Assembly: GCA_016214445.1 (NCBI GenBank)
Contig: JACROM010000041.1
Location: 1-7,674 of the forward strand
Direction of reading: 5' to 3'
Length of the DNA: 7,674 bases
Source of the DNA: Microcaldota archaeon
GTDB taxonomy: Archaea > Micrarchaeota > Micrarchaeia > Norongarragalinales > Norongarragalinaceae
Part shown: piece after piece, positions 5,003-7,674 of the stretch
Numbering within the stretch: the first letter of the stretch is position 1
Layout of the letters: each line of letters opens with the position of its first letter
The notes under the pieces: model-generated
Told to the model about the DNA's origin: nothing
The model's input: the letters and a program-made list of their open reading frames with translations, nothing else
The model's database searches: none
Translations under genes and position numbers: made by a program

Positions 5003-5017
5003 TTATTTTTATTAATT
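5003..5017 (+). terminator. T-rich stretch after tRNA-Gln (terminator, perhaps also a TATA box)
   Basis: TATTATTTTTATTAA starts one base after the discriminator A. An oligo-T tract here is the normal end signal for an archaeal tRNA transcript. The same AT-rich stretch is the best TATA candidate for the gene at 5072, with a start near 5035-5040. Confidence 0.45.
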
Positions 5018-5071
5018 GGTTGAGTATAGTAAGTGACGCAATTTTAGACTATATGAAGAAGGTGGTTTTAC

Positions 5072-6049
5072 ATGGTTAACCAGAACATTGTTTACGGCGG
5101 GTTGGCGGCATTGCTCCTGCTCATGATAGCTTTCGCCTTCTACTCGTTCGGCGAAATGCAGGCAATCAAAACCAAACTCGACGGAATCGAAAAGAAAACG
5201 CAAAGCTCCACCCTCATGGTAACCGGGCTTGACAAGCGGCTTACCGACATCGAGGACAAATTCGCCAAGCAGACAACCTACGCGAAACTTATAGCGTTCT
5301 ACGACTCTTCCTGCACCCAATGCTCCAACGAGGGATTCCTTAAGAGCATAGAGGCCTCGAAGGACAACCTCGAAAAACAAGGCATACTCCTGCAACCAAT
5401 GGACCTAAAGGGCAACAAGAACCCTGCAATAGCAGTAAACGTCAACATGGCGCCCGCATTTTTCGCGTCCTCTACTGACTTGGCGCTGAACAGCAAACTG
5501 GTTGACTTCATGAACGCGCTTCCGCAGGCGTCCTTCGCTCTCAAGGAAAGCTCAATCGGCGTCACCGCGTTTCCGCCGAGCTCCCACCTAATTCTCTCAA
5601 CTCAATCGTGCGCCGAAAACGGCACGGTGAGACTGGAGGAATTCTATTCGCCGACCTCGCCCTTTGCAAGAAGGGTTTCCTACGGCAACGGCTCCGCTTT
5701 CAACGACAACTCGAGCGCGGTTTTCGCGGAAGTAAGCGGCGAAGCGCTCGCAAAAGTGCAGAAAGCGTACGGAGAAAAAATCGAGTCGTCCTCGCACTGC
5801 ATCGGAATCCACACAAAGGATGAAAACTCGCAGATACTTAACGTCAACGCGTCCGACGAGACCCTGTGCAAGGAGGAAGTGGGTGAAGAGGCGTACAAGG
5901 AAAGCGACAAGCTGGCAAACGAGTACGGGGTCTTCGGGACACCCATGTTCGTGGTTGACTGTAAGTATGTGACCAAAGTCCGCGACTCTGCCAGGTTGGA
6001 GAACGCGGTTTGCGCGTTCAGGCCGGACATCTGCGGCCGAACTGGTTAA
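5072..6049 (+). CDS. Membrane-anchored tandem thioredoxin-fold protein
   Basis: A 325-aa protein, start ATG 6 nt after AGGTGG. Residues 7-25 are one hydrophobic segment that probably anchors the rest outside the cell, followed by a short predicted coiled coil (about 30-66). Domain 1 (about 70-165) is thioredoxin-like: KLIAFYDSSC leads into a CTQC redox motif (C81, C84), with a likely cis-proline at P128. Domain 2 (about 185-325) starts LEEFYSPTSPFARR, matching the beta strand and active-site turn of DsbA-like proteins, but with SPFA (196-199) where CxxC belongs. It keeps the GTP cis-proline (289-291) and has cysteines at 243, 266, 297, 314 and 321, plus C180 in the linker. It is probably a thiol-disulfide oxidoreductase or disulfide chaperone with one catalytic and one non-catalytic domain. 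The substrate is unknown. Confidence 0.75.
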   Translation: MVNQNIVYGGLAALLLLMIAFAFYSFGEMQAIKTKLDGIEKKTQSSTLMVTGLDKRLTDIEDKFAKQTTYAKLIAFYDSSCTQCSNEGFLKSIEASKDNLEKQGILLQPMDLKGNKNPAIAVNVNMAPAFFASSTDLALNSKLVDFMNALPQASFALKESSIGVTAFPPSSHLILSTQSCAENGTVRLEEFYSPTSPFARRVSYGNGSAFNDNSSAVFAEVSGEALAKVQKAYGEKIESSSHCIGIHTKDENSQILNVNASDETLCKEEVGEEAYKESDKLANEYGVFGTPMFVVDCKYVTKVRDSARLENAVCAFRPDICGRTG

Positions 6050-6074
6050 AAACCAGGCCGCATTAACTGCCATA

Positions 6075-6476
6075 ATGCCGACGAAGCCTACTGTCAAGAT
6101 AGCCTACGTGGCGGCGACCGTGCTCCTGCTGCTTTTAATAGGCGCCATAGTCTTCCACCAGCTTGAGAACTGGAGCTTCATTGACGCCCTCTACTTCTCG
6201 TCAGCTACGCTCACTACAGTTGGTTACGGCGACATAGTCCCAAAAACCGACGCGGCAAAAGTATTCGCCATATTCTACATGTTCTTTGGAATATCAGTTG
6301 TCCTGTACTCTCTTGGCATAATAGGGGAATATTACGTCCGGACAAAAATGGAGAACAGCATCGCCTACAAGAAGATGACCAACATCATTGATGAACTGGA
6401 AACTTCCAAGAAAGCCGCCGCCACAAGAAAACTATTGCTCGGGCACCTGAAGATAAAAACAAGAAAGAAAAACTAA
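6075..6476 (+). CDS. Minimal two-helix potassium channel
   Basis: 133 aa. Transmembrane helix 1 spans about 8-28, a pore helix with FIDALYFSSATL covers 35-46, the K+ selectivity filter TTVGYGD lies at 47-53, and transmembrane helix 2 spans about 62-88. A 43-residue, lysine-rich C-terminal helix (about 91-133) follows, with no RCK/TrkA nucleotide-binding domain. Four subunits would form one pore, as in KcsA-type channels. The start ATG lies 25 nt after the thioredoxin-like gene and has no clear Shine-Dalgarno sequence, so it probably depends on the upstream transcript. It is identified from the filter and topology; gating (voltage is unlikely, as there are no S1-S4 helices) cannot be told. Confidence 0.9.
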   Translation: MPTKPTVKIAYVAATVLLLLLIGAIVFHQLENWSFIDALYFSSATLTTVGYGDIVPKTDAAKVFAIFYMFFGISVVLYSLGIIGEYYVRTKMENSIAYKKMTNIIDELETSKKAAATRKLLLGHLKIKTRKKN

Positions 6477-6511
6477 ATGATTGCTTCGGTGACGATTTGC
6501 CTAACAACAGT

Positions 6512-7021
6512 TTACCTTTGGCCTCTTTGAATAAATCCGGTGGATTCTTCAAATGACGCGCCTACTTGTTGTGCGTGCATTTTGTTAAAACGCGTTAGCA
6601 ACGAGATAATCTCTTTGGGTGTCTTGCGTCCGCTGGCACCTTGTGACAACCTAAGCTGATTGATTCCCTCTTTGAATCCGCGCTCGACAAATTCGCGGAG
6701 GCATTCTAGGGCAATTCCGCGGTTTCGGTGCGAGGGGACTGTGTGAATCAAAAACGCGTGCCGGCTGCCATCTAAATGGTCTTGAAAAGTAATCAGACCC
6801 ACAGGATTATTTTTTTCGTATGCTACCAACGCGCCATATCCGCGTCGCTTCAGAGTCTCTATTTGCTGCTCTGCTGTTTTTCCGGACAAATCCTTGTTCT
6901 TTTGCCCGAATTCGCTGGCAGCGGACATACCAGAAATAGAGGATAAGATGAATGTCTTTGTATCGACGTCCATCTTTTCAGGCGATGCATATTCAAAACG
7001 CAATGAAACGGGTCGGATCAC
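6512..7021 (-). CDS. GNAT-family N-acetyltransferase
   Basis: 169 aa. Residues about 63-110 carry the GNAT core: a beta strand GALVAYEKNNPVGLITF, then HTVPSHRNRGIALECL with the acetyl-CoA pyrophosphate loop RNRGIA (99-104, matching Q/RxxGxG/A). The acceptor substrate cannot be told. The start is a GTG at 7021-7019 that abuts the flpA stop (TAG at 7024-7022). AGGTGA inside the end of flpA lies 5 nt ahead of it, so it is translated as the second gene of the flpA transcript. A second SD-like AGGTGATC covers the GTG itself, but the next in-frame candidate is 12 nt away (TTG). Its coding strand looks more A/T-rich than its neighbours by eye, a possible sign of later acquisition. It ends 35 nt from the convergent channel gene. 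Confidence 0.8.
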   Translation of the reverse strand: MIRPVSLRFEYASPEKMDVDTKTFILSSISGMSAASEFGQKNKDLSGKTAEQQIETLKRRGYGALVAYEKNNPVGLITFQDHLDGSRHAFLIHTVPSHRNRGIALECLREFVERGFKEGINQLRLSQGASGRKTPKEIISLLTRFNKMHAQQVGASFEESTGFIQRGQR

Positions 7022-7674
7022 CTAATTCACCTTCCTGAAAACAGCAAACAAATGGTCGCGTTCATATGGGTCGAGAACTATTTTTTCAACGAGCTCAAGC
7101 GAAGAAAGCTCCTCCAGAACACGGGAGTAGATTTTCTGCGGGTCCGCTGCTGAATCGATGCTCCTTGCCTTCACGGCAATGCACGCCAAACCTCCCTTCT
7201 TCAAAAGTTCGCAGTTCCTCAAAAGTATCTGCGCCTGGTCCTTGGACGCGACGTCCTCGTAAACCACGTCCACTTTTCCGACATCCTCCGCGTACTCTTC
7301 CGGCTTCTTGGCGTCCGCAAGAATGGGAAACAGGTTCTTCCTTTTTTCGCAGACGAAAATCAGGTCGCGCATTGCCCGAGCTGAAATCTCGACGCAGTAA
7401 ACCTCTCCCTCCGCGCCCACAATATCGGAAACAAAAGACGGGGTAACACCTTGCGCTGCGCCAAGGTACAAGACCTTCTGGCCTTTCGCGAACGGGAAAA
7501 CCTTCATGCCTTTCGCCAAGGCCGCGCTGAGCTTGCTGTTGTAATGCGACCACTTCCGGTATTCCTTCCCCTTGGAACGGATGAGCTGTTCCTTGTGCAC
7601 CCGGAACCCCGGAAAAAGGCTAAGGGTGTAAAAGCTGCCGCGTTCCCTGAAAACCCCTCCGAAAACCTGTTCCA
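7022..7674 (-). CDS. flpA: Fibrillarin-like rRNA/tRNA 2'-O-methyltransferase, 5' end cut by the window
   Basis: Catalytic subunit of archaeal box C/D ribonucleoproteins. It transfers methyl groups from S-adenosylmethionine to ribose 2'-OH in rRNA and tRNA, guided by C/D RNAs with Nop5 and L7Ae. The frame stays open to the right edge, giving 216 visible residues, about 10-15 short of the family length. A GTG at 7600 is internal: the residues before it (VFGGVFRERGSFYTL, then SLFPGFRV) match the conserved fibrillarin N-terminal domain. The methyltransferase core shows motif I VLYLGAAQGVTPS (visible residues 67-79), acidic motif II VYCVEIS, LADAKKPEEY, DVVYEDVAS and AVKARSID. Archaeal flpA commonly follows nop5, which would lie beyond the right edge. 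The GNAT gene follows without a gap. Confidence 0.95.
   Translation of the reverse strand, partial: EQVFGGVFRERGSFYTLSLFPGFRVHKEQLIRSKGKEYRKWSHYNSKLSAALAKGMKVFPFAKGQKVLYLGAAQGVTPSFVSDIVGAEGEVYCVEISARAMRDLIFVCEKRKNLFPILADAKKPEEYAEDVGKVDVVYEDVASKDQAQILLRNCELLKKGGLACIAVKARSIDSAADPQKIYSRVLEELSSLELVEKIVLDPYERDHLFAVFRKVN

Noticed and set aside
1..7674. CRISPR array or insertion sequence
   Set aside because: No regularly spaced direct repeats and no transposase reading frame were seen.

Overview
The window looks like part of a mid-GC archaeal chromosome, perhaps from a small-genome DPANN-type lineage. The archaeal evidence is a fibrillarin-like 2'-O-methyltransferase gene, Shine-Dalgarno sequences of the AGGTGATC type, a PyrB/PyrI pair, and a tRNA gene whose halves are separated by an intron with a bulge-helix-bulge-like junction. 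The DPANN assignment is inference from the compact layout and the oddly placed tRNA intron; nothing in the sequence proves the phylum.

Left part (about 1-4630). A possible gene start leaves the left edge on the minus strand (1-89). Next comes a compact minus-strand pyrimidine operon, in transcription order pyrB - pyrI - pyrF - pyrE - pyrC. It encodes both chains of aspartate carbamoyltransferase, dihydroorotase, orotate phosphoribosyltransferase and OMP decarboxylase, that is, every step from carbamoyl phosphate to UMP except dihydroorotate dehydrogenase. The last four genes abut or overlap by a few bases and appear translationally coupled. Only pyrB and pyrI are separated (124 nt), and that spacer holds a palindromic element plus a duplicated copy of the pyrI start. 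Upstream of pyrB lies a structured leader with a 45-codon ORF and three helices.

Middle (4674-5017). A tRNA-Gln(UUG) gene runs on the plus strand, divergent from the pyr operon. It looks truncated after its T-loop, but the missing 3' half (T-stem 3' strand, acceptor 3' strand, discriminator A) reappears 222 nt later. Rejoining the halves gives a complete 73-nt cloverleaf, so the gene carries a 222-nt intron at position 59/60 in the T-loop. The intron can fold into several stable stems, and one of them shares its core with the palindrome in the pyrB-pyrI spacer. This is the most unusual item in the window.

Right part (5072-7674). On the plus strand, a membrane-anchored protein with two thioredoxin-fold domains (the second lacking its CxxC) is followed after 25 nt by a minimal two-helix K+ channel. 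Convergent to these, on the minus strand, flpA (fibrillarin, cut by the right edge) is followed without a gap by a GNAT acetyltransferase gene.
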